10,913 bases of DNA from NCBI GenBank assembly GCA_026770615.1, contig MU631513.1, positions 132,990 through 143,902 on the forward strand, written 5' to 3'. The DNA comes from Pavlovales sp. CCMP2436 (lineage: Eukaryota > Haptophyta > Pavlovophyceae > Pavlovales). The translations under genes were made by a program, and so were the position numbers. The notes under the pieces were generated by a model. That model was not told where the DNA came from. It did no database searches and saw only the letters and a program-made list of their open reading frames with translations. How positions within the stretch are numbered: the stretch's first letter is position 1; every line of letters starts with the position of its first letter. Shown piece by piece: positions 1 through 7,934 of the stretch.

Positions 1-1264
1 AACGCTGAGGTCCCCGACTCGGAACAACTCCAACTCGGAATCCCGCCGCTCTACCAGGCCAAGATCATCGCGCCGCCCGGCTTCTCTTCAAGGTCGCGCT
101 GCGCTGCCGCCGCGCCATCAACGGTCTCAAGCAGAGTGGCCGACTATGGTGGAAGACCAATCTCGACATCATGGAACGCATCAAGTTCCACCGCATCGAC
201 GCCTCCTGGTCTATCTACCGCCGCATCCGTGAGGACGGCTTTATCGACCTTGCGGGCTTGTTCGTGGACAACTTCCTCCTGCTCTCGAGCTCTCCAAGCC
301 CAACGGCCTACGCAGAGATCGTCGATGAGCTCAAGGGGTTCTACGACATCCGCTTCCCCGGCCTCATCAAGACCTTCCTCGCGTCAACGTAGAGCAGGAC
401 GAGAAGAGCATCACAATGTCGATGCCTCTCTACATCGCGACCTGCCTCGAGCGCTTCGACCTCTTGGGCATCTCCACGAAGAAGTCCCCCATGATGATCG
501 ACCTCGACAAGCACGACGGCTCGGACGAGCCCGAGCTACTCGATCGCGAGGGCAGCTCCAACTTCCGCTCCGTGGTTGGGGCGCTGCTCTTCATCTCCAA
601 CACCTGTCGGCCGGACGTCGCTTTCGCATCAAGCTTCCTCGTGCGCTCGATGGCATCTCCGACCAGCTCTGCGCTCGACGCCGCCAAGCGCGTCTGGCTC
701 TACCTCGCTGGCTCGACAAACTAAGGTCTCATCTACCGCAGCTCCAAGGCGTGCAAGGAGGAGACGCTGCCGCACCTAGTGGCCTACGTCGACTCCGACT
801 GGGCAGCCGACCTCGAGCGCTGCCGCTCGACAACTGGGTATGTCTCCTTCTTTGCAGGCGCGCCTGTCAGCTGGCGCTCCTCTCGGCAGTCCATCACCAC
901 GCTCTCGTCGACAGAAGCCGAGTACCTTGCCCTCGCCGACGCCGGCAAGGAGGCCATCTACTTCTGCGACATCATCAACGACCTGGGCATCAACAAGGTC
1001 GACGTCCCGCTCCCTCTCTTTGAGGACAACAAGGGCGCGATCGACCTCGCGCACAACCCCAAGTTCCGCTCGCGCACCAAGCACATTGACATCCGGCATC
1101 ACTTCCTTCGCGACTGTGTCGAGCACAAGGTCATCTCCATCCAGAAGGTGGGCACCAACGACAACATCGCTGACGGCTTCATCAAGCCGCTCGGAGGCGC
1201 CCAGTTCAAGCTCTTCGCGAAGCTGATCACGGACGTGATCAAGCCAACGACCAAGTTCAAGTAG
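1..1264 (+). pseudogene. Ty1/copia retrotransposon pol fragment (end of reverse transcriptase plus RNase H), decayed
   Basis: Reading through several frames gives the order expected of a copia polyprotein. First come the motif before the RT core (APPGF), the INGLKQSGRLWW segment (about 120-150) and a YVDD-like box written FVDN (261-272). The RNase H domain follows, with YVDSDWA (785-805), STEAEYLALA (about 908-937), EDNKGAID (1021-1044) and TKHIDIRHHFLRD (1078-1116), ending in TAG at 1262-1264. Breaks seen: a frame change near 84 with loss of the usual spacer after PPGF, a one-base deletion near 381, and TAA at 722-724 where the family has Tyr in the GT.YGL motif. The second Asp of the YVDD box is Asn, so polymerase activity is not expected. 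The 5' part (gag, protease, integrase) lies outside the window. The RNase H part is intact, so decay is moderate. Family assignment is firm; the exact frameshift bases are inferred. Confidence 0.92.
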
Positions 1265-1388
1265 CAACTTGATCACTTTGGCGTTTTGGCAACATTCACA
1301 TATTCAACTGCATCATCCACCTTACTCATCAGATCGAGGGTGTGTGTCAAGGTAATCTGACACTGGTTAGATTTGCCTGACTCGATCC

Positions 1389-1409
1389 TCCCGGACTCTC
1401 AGTCCGGGA
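1389..1409 (+). other. GC-rich hairpin in the putative LTR
   Basis: TCCCGGACT, a CTC loop, then AGTCCGGGA: a perfect 9-bp stem. AGTCCGG occurs again about 8 bases downstream, so a second pairing is possible. It could act in the LTR transcript (packaging or 3'-end formation), but nothing here shows that. Confidence 0.6.
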
Positions 1410-1437
1410 CATTCGCAGTCCGGCTAAGATAGCAAAG

Positions 1438-1464
1438 AACTTGTCTTCATCATGAAGATAAGTT
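1438..1464 (+). other. 12-bp hairpin in the putative LTR
   Basis: AACTTGTCTTCA (1438-1449) pairs with TGAAGATAAGTT (1453-1464) across a TCA loop. The only non-Watson-Crick pair is G-U in RNA. It lies about 30 bases after the GC-rich hairpin. Confidence 0.6.
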
Positions 1465-1589
1465 CCTATGATTAAACTTGAGTCGTTTCATTCTAAATTA
1501 ATCTATTCTTGGATCACTCTAGCTCCCGTCGACAGCCCTCGACGGCGCTTCACTTCGGACCCCTGCGCCACCGCAGGAGTACCTCAACA

Positions 1590-1838
1590 GTAACTAGGCG
1601 GGCCCAGCGGCCGAGTGGTTCCTGTCAGCCAATCAGTGGGCAGGAATGTATCAGTCACATAGAATTTTTTAAGACATAAAATCTCGCGTATGTGGCTGGT
1701 GGTTCCCTGCTCTCTCATTGGCTGTGTTTTTTTGTCAAAGGTTCGCAGGTCGAGATGCGGCCCGAGATGCGGCCCGAGAGTGATCGCATCAATTACTTTA
1801 ATTCAATGAAATACTAGATTATTTTAAAATGGCCGCCC
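1590..1838. other. non-coding spacer after the copia fragment
   Basis: No convincing open frame. Two CCAAT-like words in opposite orientation (AGCCAAT near 1628, ATTGGCTG near 1717) and an AT-rich run around 1790-1830 are the only structure seen besides the 12-bp tandem repeat. Confidence 0.5.
1751..1780 (+). repeat. 12-bp tandem repeat, about 2.5 copies
   Basis: The unit CGAGATGCGGCC is present at 1751-1762 and 1763-1774 and is followed by the partial copy CGAGAG. It lies in the non-coding stretch between the retroelement and the GATCACT array. Confidence 0.75.
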
Positions 1839-2000
1839 AGAGATCACTCAAGCCCAAGGATCACTCGGCGGGTTGGGATCACTTGGCGGCTTAGGGATCA
1901 CTCGGCGGCTTGAGTGATCCGATTCCTATGCGGTGGAGCCGCCGAGTGAGTGATCCTAGATTGGAATCACTCGATAGGGATCACCCACTCAAGTGATCCG
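1839..2000. repeat. GATCACT-box array with direct and inverted copies
   Basis: GATCACT occurs on the plus strand at 1842, 1859, 1877 and 1896, spaced 17-19 bases, mostly followed by CGGCGG or TGGCGG. It then occurs inverted (AGTGATC) at 1913, 1949 and 1992, with degenerate direct copies at 1965 and 1978. GGATCACTC (1895-1903) can pair with GAGTGATCC (1912-1920). Alternatively CACTCGGCGGCT (1899-1910) can pair with AGCCGCCGAGTG (1937-1948). No coding potential. It could be a satellite remnant or the subterminal region of a DNA transposon. Confidence 0.8.
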
Positions 2001-2082
2001 AACCTAGGAATCATTGTAATGTCTTGCCATAGGCCAGATATTGCTCTTTGGCAGTATATTGATTTTAATATTGGCCGACCTC

Positions 2083-2400
2083 CCACTGTAAATATGGCAA
2101 ACATATTGGCCTATATTTTTCCCATATATTGCCCAATTAGTGAATATATATTTCCCATATAGCAAATATTTGCCATATATTGCCATGTCATTGCATAATA
2201 GAGCCAACGGGCGTGCTATCACCATAGGAACGTCCGAATAGCGTTTCCAGAAGCTGCCATGCTCATCTGGGACCGATTCGCATCAAAGGAGGATAACATA
2301 TTTTCCCAATATATTCACTTCTTGGGCAATATATGGGGAAAATATAGGCCAATATATTCGCCATATTTACCTAGTTAACTTGCCACTGTAAATATGGCAA
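2083..2400. repeat. AT-rich inverted repeat, foldback or MITE-like
   Basis: Positions 2088-2134 and 2324-2370 are reverse complements with about four differences over 47 bases. Similarity continues inward (AGTGAATATAT, near 2140 and 2312). The 18-mer CCACTGTAAATATGGCAA is also a direct repeat at 2083-2100 and 2383-2400, just outside the arms. The spacer (about 2150-2305) has more copies of words such as GCCATATATTGCC. I found no target duplication or transposase, so naming it a transposon is inference. Confidence 0.75.
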
Positions 2401-2532
2401 TATTATGTCAAAAATATGGCAAAAATATAGAAAATATCTAGCCTTTTCCAAGTAATGTCTTCAAATTTCGAAAACGTAATCGCGCCAAACGCAAATTTCA
2501 AACCTCGTTGTCCGAAGGGGGGCCATGACTGT

Positions 2533-2562
2533 CGTGTTCTCTAGCGCCGTGTTCTCTGGTGC
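2533..2562 (+). repeat. 15-bp tandem repeat, two copies
   Basis: CGTGTTCTCTAGCGC (2533-2547) is followed at once by CGTGTTCTCTGGTGC (2548-2562), with two differences. Confidence 0.7.
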
Positions 2563-2585
2563 CGTGGGCAAGATGATCGAGGGCT

Positions 2586-2687
2586 GGTCTCGGGCGCGGC
2601 GAGGATCAAGGCGTGCCGCACGGTAGAAGGTGGGCGCTCCAACTCGAAGTTTGAACCTTCGGTCTCGGCGCGGCGAGGATCAAGGCG
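2586..2687 (+). repeat. 27-28 bp direct repeat
   Basis: The segment starting GGTCTCGGGCGCGG at 2586-2613 recurs at 2661-2687 with one G missing in the G run and otherwise identical. The copies are about 75 bases apart. A single ancestral tandem duplication is the simplest explanation. Confidence 0.75.
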
Positions 2688-3193
2688 GGCGCCCAGCGGG
2701 GTCGCCCAGCGTCGAGCGAGCGGGAGACAAGCTCGAGGCGGATCGTCAGTGTCAGCAGCGTGCGGATCGGTTTGGCCTTATCGGTTTGGCCACCAACTGC
2801 TGCCCTCCATGCCCGCAGCGCGGCATCAGCGGCCAGCACCTCGCCGTCCTAGCCTACCCGTTGCTGCAATGTGGCTGGAGGGGCGTCGCGCGCGAACGCA
2901 GCAACGCGCGCACGACACGGCAGGCTGCGATACTTAGTCGCGTTCACGAGGAGCTGTTTGCTCGCCACACGCACGCTAAAAAGACGCACGCCGAGCACAC
3001 ATGCGACGCCGCAGACGCACTCCGAGCACGCGTGCGCCGAGCGCACACCGAGAAGACGCACGCGGAGCACACGCGCATCAGACGAGCAGCCGGCAGCCGC
3101 CGCCAGACGAAGCGCTGCTGCATGTGCGGCCCCCATAACTTCGAAGCGCCCTCCGGCTCGGAGCTCTTTCATGTCAACCACGTCATCCTGTAA
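2630..3193 (+). CDS. unsupported hypothetical frame, 187 codons
   Basis: This is the longest open frame of the 2460-3900 region and starts with ATG at 2630. The predicted product is Arg/Ala/His-rich with no recognised domain. Its only internal structure is the degenerate repeat KTHAEHT (twice, about 24 residues apart), which comes from the DNA repeat at 2981-3072. A C-terminal CCMCG has no recognisable context. Other frames on both strands are open across the same stretch, as expected of GC-rich non-coding DNA. I see no splice sites, family similarity or codon pattern to support it, and list it only because nothing better occupies this interval. Confidence 0.12.
   Translation: MGAPTRSLNLRSRRGEDQGGRPAGSPSVERAGDKLEADRQCQQRADRFGLIGLATNCCPPCPQRGISGQHLAVLAYPLLQCGWRGVARERSNARTTRQAAILSRVHEELFARHTHAKKTHAEHTCDAADALRARVRRAHTEKTHAEHTRIRRAAGSRRQTKRCCMCGPHNFEAPSGSELFHVNHVIL
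2981..3072 (+). repeat. degenerate GACGCAC...GAGCAC repeat
   Basis: AAGACGCACGCCGAGCACAC at 2981-3000 recurs as AAGACGCACGCGGAGCACAC at 3053-3072. An intermediate copy, CAGACGCACTCCGAGCAC, starts near 3012. Spacing is about 31 and 41 bases. Confidence 0.7.
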
Positions 3194-3199
3194 GCGGGA

Positions 3200-3484
3200 C
3201 AGTAACTAGTGCTATAGCGATGCTCTCATTGAAGCTGGTAGACTCGCGCGCTTGCGCCCTGCCTATCTGTCAAGAGATTCCAGTTCCTGTTTCGAGGTGT
3301 ACATATGCAATACACTGTGCCCGCTATTACAACCATTGTTCATTTGTTGGCGGCGTCTACCCACTGAGCCTCGGACACCGGACCGCCGACTGGTGCCTGA
3401 GTGACAGCCCCATCGTGCGGGAGTTACTATTACTAACAACCAGCATTATTTAAATATTCATAACTATAACAACCCCCCCCAATT
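3200..3484. other. intergenic, nothing recognised
   Basis: A 77-codon open frame runs through 3220-3453 but has no domain or composition that argues for a gene. A C8 run ends the stretch just before the microsatellite. Confidence 0.5.
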
Positions 3485-3559
3485 CACACACGCACACACA
3501 CACACAAGCACGATATTTATGCGATATTTCATGACCCACACACGCACACACACACACAC
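3485..3559 (+). repeat. duplicated CA microsatellite
   Basis: A 22-base CA tract with the same single CG interruption occurs at 3485-3506 and 3537-3558, 52 bases apart. Between them CGATATTT occurs twice (3511-3518 and 3522-3529). The identical interruption argues for segmental duplication rather than independent expansion. Confidence 0.8.
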
Positions 3560-4660
3560 GTGCCATCACTCACTTCCCTTTGGACTGCCTGTCGCTAAAA
3601 TAAAAGATTGCAGCCTGCCAAGCTTAAGATAATGCGGCCCCACGCAGTGGCCCCAGGAGGGATAGTTTGTTTACTGCGCGTTACCAGTATGTATACTTGC
3701 AACTATGCCCGCTATATATTTAGATGCAATTAACACCGGACGTCATGCAGGCGCTTTGGATTTTGTTCGGGCATGTGTCTTAGGGCATGCTTATCGGCCA
3801 CAGATCGGCTCAGCCGCAAAGCCGAGATAAAGCCGCGGGAAGAAAATAATTATTTTGTGCGTGAAACACTGCAACTTCCAGGGGTATAATGGGGTCGCAA
3901 ATATTCACATTGTAGGATGTGTGTCTCCTGTCCGGGAGAAATCCGGCTTGATGAATAGCAACTCGTTTAGATTGGTTTTAACCTTTTGATATTGTTGGAC
4001 ATCGGGACGATTGCAAAGTTGACCAAGCTCCCAACCGTTCTGAGATTGTTGGCTAACTCGATTGTCCGGAATCTTTTTCATGCGTTGCGATAAGGCCATT
4101 TCAGCCGAAATAGAGAATTTTATTTTATATGTTTTTCGGCCGGAGCGACGCCATCCTGAAATGGTACCGGCTCACCAGGAGCCTGGTTTTCATCAGAAAG
4201 CGTCTTTTCTTTGCGTGAAAAATTCAAACACCTCCTGAAGAGCGTGAAATTATCGCGCCACTTTCCGAGACCGGGAAGGCGAGGAAGGCGACGAGTCGAC
4301 CGGCCGACAGGCACTCCGGCGGAGATTGAGCTCTCGCAGCTGCTCTTTTCACCCGCGGGTTGGCACGCCGCGGGGACGCGAACACTGCCATCGTGTCCGC
4401 TCGCGTCAAGAACGATGCCGCGGTTCGCGTCGCTGGATGTGTGCGACCAATCGAGCGCGGCCACGCGATGATCGCAAGGGTCCTTTGACAGTCCCCGACC
4501 TCGCCGCCTCTTCGCCCCGCTTGGCGGCCGCGAACCTTCTAATTAGCCTTCTAATTACGATCTACATGAGAATGCACTAATTTTTACACATAACATGGCA
4601 TTCTATTTTTAGGCTCCCAGTGTTCTATCATTTAGGCATGGGCTCTCACAGCGCCCAGTG
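3560..4660. other. long intergenic stretch without a supported gene
   Basis: Open frames on both strands (for example 64 codons on minus at 3905-4099 and 114 codons on minus at 4120-4464) show no recognised domain and overlap others of similar length. Small structures seen: TCGGCT/AGCCGA able to pair near 3805-3825, a CCAGG/CCTGG palindrome near 4175, and the 11-mer CCTTCTAATTA twice in near-tandem at about 4535-4558. The last lies roughly 200 bases upstream of the carbonic anhydrase and could belong to its promoter region, though no TATA box stands out. Confidence 0.45.
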
Positions 4661-4763
4661 CAGATGACGCTCGTCGAGGAGGGATCGATGAGGGATCTCA
4701 TCAATTTCTGCAGAGCCAACCCGACTCGGTCAGCCGCGTCGCGTCCCTCACGTTCCAACCGCA

Positions 4764-5744
4764 ATGATGAGACCTTGCATGGGTGCTGCCCCCCCCAATG
4801 CCGTGGCGTACGAGTCTAAGTCGCCGCGCGAGACCCTCGCAGAGATGCGGCTCGGCAACTCTCGCTTCTGGACAGGGAAATCAGAACGGCCGAACATGTC
4901 GATGGTCGAGCGCCGCGAGCTCATCTCCGGCCAGAGCCCGCGAGTCATGGTCATTGGCTGCGCTGACTCTCGCGTGCCCATCGAAATCGGTGCGCGCTGC
5001 GGGCCCGCCACACCGTCCTCTCCACCCCTTTCAGCCCTCTCGAGCTCACGCCCTTTCCCCCACCCGTTCCACCTGCAGTTTTCGACCTGGGGATCGGCGA
5101 TGTCTTCGTGTGCCGCAACGCTGGTAACCTGACCAACGATTCGGTCGCTGGTAGTATCGACTTCGCCGTGCATGTGCTCGGCATCAAGCTTGTGGTCGTG
5201 ATGGGCCACCAGAGCTGCGGCGCCGTCAAGGCAGCAATGGCGAAGCCCTTCGTGGCCCCCAAGCCGCCCATGCTGGCCAAGATGCTGGTCGGTATTCGCG
5301 AGTCGCTCGACTACTGCGTGGACGTTTTGGACGGCATCGAGGACAAAACCGCGCGCGACCGCGAGGCGGTGATCGCCAACGCGCAGGTGCAGGTGCGCAA
5401 GATCGTCGATGAGCCCGGTATCAAGCTTAAGATCGAGCGCAAAGAGCTCCTCGGTAAGCAGCCACTAGGCCTTGCCCTTAACCCCGAACTTTGCTCTAGC
5501 ACAAATAACCATGATAGCGTTTACTCCCCCTTCCTGCTGCAGTGCGACGTATTTATATTTGCCCCTAGACCCCCGCCCCACGCGCGCCCCACGCGCGCCC
5601 CGACCCCTAACACCCCTTTCTAACCCTCACCCCTTAAAAATGTGCTGCTTAATGACTAAAGTCATCGCTAGCTTCTACGATATGAGCTCGGGCATCGTCG
5701 ACTTTGTAGAGCCCCGCGAGCCGTCGTTCCGCAAGAAGTATTAG
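4764..5744 (+). CDS. beta-class carbonic anhydrase, three exons
   Basis: Zinc enzyme interconverting CO2 and bicarbonate. Exons 4764-4989, 5079-5453 and 5662-5741 (stop TAG 5742-5744) join in phase 1 at both junctions and give 227 residues, a normal single-domain beta-CA length. Introns are 4990-5078 (GT..CTGCAG) and 5454-5661 (GTAAGC..AAAG). Key residues: Cys66, Asp68 and Arg70 in CADSRVPIEIV (split by intron 1), and His119 and Cys122 in MGHQSCGAV. All expected zinc ligands and the Asp-Arg pair are present. The last exon encodes the usual closing strand, VIASFYDMSSGIVDFVE. ATG 4764 is the first in-frame ATG; the frame is open back to 4692, and TTTCTGCAG (ending 4713) could be an acceptor from an upstream exon carrying a targeting peptide, so localisation is unknown. 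Neighbours are mobile DNA and give no pathway context. Family call is very firm; the N-terminus is less so. Confidence 0.95.
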
Positions 5745-5884
5745 TTCGTGTCTCCCTGATGACATCTGCGCCCTCCCGCTCCATATGAGCTCGGGCATCG
5801 TCGACTTTGTCGAGCCCCGCGAGCCGTCGCTCCGCAAGGAGTATTAATTCGTGTCTCCCTGATGACATCTGCACCCTCCTGCTC
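5680..5884 (+). repeat. tandem duplication of the carbonic anhydrase terminal-exon end, period 103
   Basis: 5680-5782 and 5783-5884 align without gaps with about six substitutions. The second copy still encodes 20 residues like the enzyme's C-terminus (starting MSSGIVDFVEPREPS) and a stop (TAA instead of TAG). It begins after the exon's own acceptor site, has no AG acceptor of its own, and lies 3' of the real stop. It should therefore be 3' UTR or downstream DNA, not an alternative exon. Confidence 0.9.
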
Positions 5885-6125
5885 TGGCCTATCTGCGCGC
5901 CTTTCGCATCCTGCGCGCCAATCACGTTGTGCTTAGTGGTGGCACAGATGAATTTGCAAGAGCGTGCATCATTTCATCCCATGCATATTTTCGAGCGTCT
6001 AACTCTATTCAACTAGTTAGAAAATAATTTAGTCTCTAGTCACTCTTCTACAAATATTTTCTTTGGTATATAATTCCGTCGCCCGAAGCCGTGCCGTCGC
6101 CCTGCTCCAGTAACTGGGTGCTGAG
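5885..6125. other. intergenic, AT-rich, nothing recognised
   Basis: Between the duplicated exon end and the MITE. No supported gene. An AT-rich tract (about 6000-6070) could hold the carbonic anhydrase 3' end, but no clear AATAAA is present. Confidence 0.45.
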
Positions 6126-6134
6126 CTCCCGGAC
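6126..6134 (+). repeat. left 9-bp target site duplication of the MITE
   Basis: CTCCCGGAC, identical to 6576-6584. Bases on either side of the two copies differ, so the duplication is exactly 9 bp. Confidence 0.82.
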
Positions 6135-6575
6135 GGCTTCATACCTCTACTACGTTAAAGATTCTCAGTACCACATTATGGAATTTAAGTACTACATTAT
6201 AGAATTGCACCACAACGTGCGGGCAGCGGGGTAGCGTAGCGAGGGCGGGGCGCGCACGCCGCGCTCGCCACCGCGGCGGCGCAGGCGACGGTTGCGCGCC
6301 GCGGCGCTGCCCTGTACGAGCCCTGGTCGCCACCGAGACGGCAGGGCAACGCACGCACGTGCCACCTACGGCGCAGGACGGCATGACGGCGCGCGCGCGC
6401 TTCCAGGCTGCGACCAGCTTGCACGTTGAGGCGTTCGCTTACTCTTCCCTCGCATTCTTGCGCGCTGCGCCCTTTCGCGCCGTGCCTCGCGCTAATGTGG
6501 CAGTGTTATCTTAATGTGCCACATTTTCATAATGTGGTACTGAATTTTTCTTTAATGTGGTACGGGTGAGAAGTC
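6135..6575. mobile_element. non-autonomous DNA transposon (MITE) with 9-bp target duplication, Mutator-like by TSD length
   Basis: The element is flanked by CTCCCGGAC at 6126-6134 and 6576-6584. Its ends are inverted repeats: 6135-6160 matches the reverse complement of 6550-6575 at 19 of 26 positions, both ending in TTAAAG. A second perfect 15-bp inverted block, CAGTACCACATTATG, lies at 6166-6180 and 6528-6542. A TACCACATTA motif repeats inward from each end: near 6148, 6169, 6190 and 6208 on the left, and inverted near 6553, 6530, 6512 and 6493 on the right. The core (about 6215-6480) is very GC-rich and encodes nothing recognised. A 9-bp duplication fits Mutator-like elements, but the superfamily is inferred from size alone. 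Confidence 0.82.
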
Positions 6576-6584
6576 CTCCCGGAC
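6576..6584 (+). repeat. right 9-bp target site duplication of the MITE
   Basis: CTCCCGGAC, the second copy, directly after the right terminal inverted repeat. Confidence 0.82.
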
Positions 6585-6638
6585 CCTGTTGTAGGTATTG
6601 ACTGCCGCCGCCGGCTACTATTTACTAGTATATTAATA

Positions 6639-6664
6639 TAGGGGGGTTCGGGCTGGCGGTACGT
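6639..6664 (+). repeat. 26-bp direct repeat, left copy
   Basis: Starts TAGGGGGGTTCGGGCTGG and is identical to 9609-9634. Taking out the hAT element and one target duplication puts the two copies 50 bases apart, so they were a short tandem repeat before the insertion. Confidence 0.9.
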
Positions 6665-6668
6665 TTCA

Positions 6669-6676
6669 AGTTCAAG
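6669..6676 (+). repeat. left 8-bp target site duplication of the hAT element
   Basis: AGTTCAAG directly before the left terminal inverted repeat, identical to 9589-9596. Confidence 0.92.
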
Positions 6677-6693
6677 CAAGGATGCACCCCACT
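6677..6693 (+). repeat. left terminal inverted repeat of the hAT element
   Basis: CAAGGATGCACCCCACT, which matches the inverted right end at 15 of 17 positions. Confidence 0.88.
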
Positions 6694-6748
6694 AGCTGTG
6701 TACGGCTTTTCCGGTCGCTATTATAATCTTAAAAACTTGATTCTTTTG

Positions 6749-6771
6749 GCAGTCGGCCGCAGGCCGACTGC
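6749..6771. other. perfect 10-bp GC-rich hairpin near the hAT left end
   Basis: GCAGTCGGCC (6749-6758), loop GCA, then GGCCGACTGC (6762-6771). It lies 72 bases inside the left end and about 190 bases past the transposase stop. It may be a subterminal transposase site or a 3'-end structure. Function is not shown. Confidence 0.7.
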
Positions 6772-6909
6772 GCTGCGGTGGGGCTATGAGGCGCGTGTAG
6801 CGCGTCCGCGTGTTTTATTGTTTTTTTTATTGTTTGATTTTGTATGTATTATATTTAATCAACATTTGTTTGATGCTCTGTAGTCTGTACTAATCAGCAG
6901 TATGCAAGC

Positions 6910-6925
6910 TTTATTTTATTTTATT
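6910..6925 (-). promoter_or_regulatory. AATAAA-type poly(A) signal cluster after the hAT gene
   Basis: On the minus strand AATAAA, or a hexamer one base off, occurs three times in overlapping order about 40-55 bases after the stop at 6964. Position suits 3'-end formation of the transposase mRNA, but AT-rich sequence gives such words by chance. Confidence 0.4.
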
Positions 6926-7934
6926 ATTCGTAGTTACGGCAAAAGTAAGCCTGGTCGTTAACTTTAGACATCCTGGATGCCTAGGAATGTGGCCTTGCGC
7001 ACGCTCCTTAGGCGGGCGAGCACACGCCGCTCGGCGTCTTCCCACTCCTGATTGTGCAGCGCGCCCTTGTGGCCATGCACCTTCCACTCCCTGACGAACA
7101 GGGACATGTCCAGCTGATGGGCAGGCGGCGAGTTAAAGGAGACCCAGACGAGCATCGCAAAGGTCTTGTCGGCGAGCGACGAGCGCATCAGGGTTTTCGA
7201 GAGCGTCATGTTGCGCCCAGCGCGCTCCGTATCCGACTCTGCGCACAGGGGAGAGGCAGGCAAAGGGAGTCAGCGCTGCGGCGCAGGTAGTCGCGATACA
7301 GTCGCTCTGTGCTAACGGCTGTATCGGTAAGCAATCATCATGTAGTCCATCAACTCGAGGAATTGGTTGGGAATGTTGCTGCCGGCCACACGCTCTGGCT
7401 GCGCGAAGAGCGTGTGAGCGATGCTCGTCTCACCGACGAGCGCGAGCCGCTTCACGGTGCGGGTCAGCGTCTTCTTGTCGTCCTCGTCATCGTGTTCGTC
7501 GCAATCGACGATGAACTGAGACCGGTTGTCACGAACGAAGTGCTTCACCTGTTATTTATAATTTAATATAAATAATAATGTATTCGTATTGAGGGGGGGG
7601 GCAGTGGGCAGCAAGTCACCTGCAGCAGCTGATTCTTGACAATGTCGGCGTCGAGGTGCGCGAGCGCGTGAGTGCAGAGCCAGTCGACGGAAGCGTTGCT
7701 CCACTCGTCGAGGAGCGCCGTGGCCGCGGTCGTCTGCTCTAGCGGCATCAGCCGGAAGTCGGTGGCCTTGCACAGGTGGAACACAGTCTCGTTGCTCGCA
7801 AACCGCTCATCCATCGCAGTGAGCAGCGAGTCACACATGAGCTTCTGGTAGGCGCGCAGCGAGCGGACCGTCTCGTCGACGGGAGCTGCGCCGGGGGCTG
7901 CGCCGGGGGCTGCAGGCTCGTCGGCCGCCGGGGG

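Larger units (their letters stand above)
1341..1589 (+). repeat. putative 3' LTR of the copia element
   Basis: A weak purine stretch (AGATCGAGGG, 1331-1340) lies about 70 bases after the RNase H stop and is followed by TGTGTGTC. A stretch of about 249 bases then ends in CTCAACA, giving TG...CA borders. Position and borders fit an LTR, but no second copy is in the window, so the limits are a guess. Confidence 0.35.

Noticed and set aside
136..1023. A 295-codon plus-strand frame over the copia region
   Set aside because: It is Arg/Ser/Leu-rich with no domain and overlaps the RT and RNase H motifs, which lie in other frames.
776..1276. A 166-codon minus-strand frame opposite the RNase H domain
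   Set aside because: It is the antisense shadow of a GC-rich coding region; the plus strand has all RNase H motifs.
1608..1750. tRNA or SINE-like A and B boxes (GGCCGAGTGGTT and GGTTCGCAGGTC)
   Set aside because: The boxes are about 120 bases apart, no cloverleaf can be drawn, and no poly(A) tail or target duplication follows.
3485..3559. CRISPR-like repeat-spacer unit from the duplicated CA tracts
   Set aside because: Only two copies, simple-sequence composition and a eukaryotic setting.
3905..4464. Two minus-strand frames of 64 and 114 codons as small genes
   Set aside because: No domain, no supporting splice or regulatory signal, and similar-length frames overlap them on the other strand.
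5783..5845. Second copy of the carbonic anhydrase terminal exon as an alternative exon
   Set aside because: No AG acceptor precedes it and it lies after the real stop codon, so splicing to it is not supported.
6139..6424. Minus-strand coding frames inside the MITE
   Set aside because: The core is extremely GC-rich, the products are Arg/Ala/Pro-rich without a domain, and the element's ends explain the segment.
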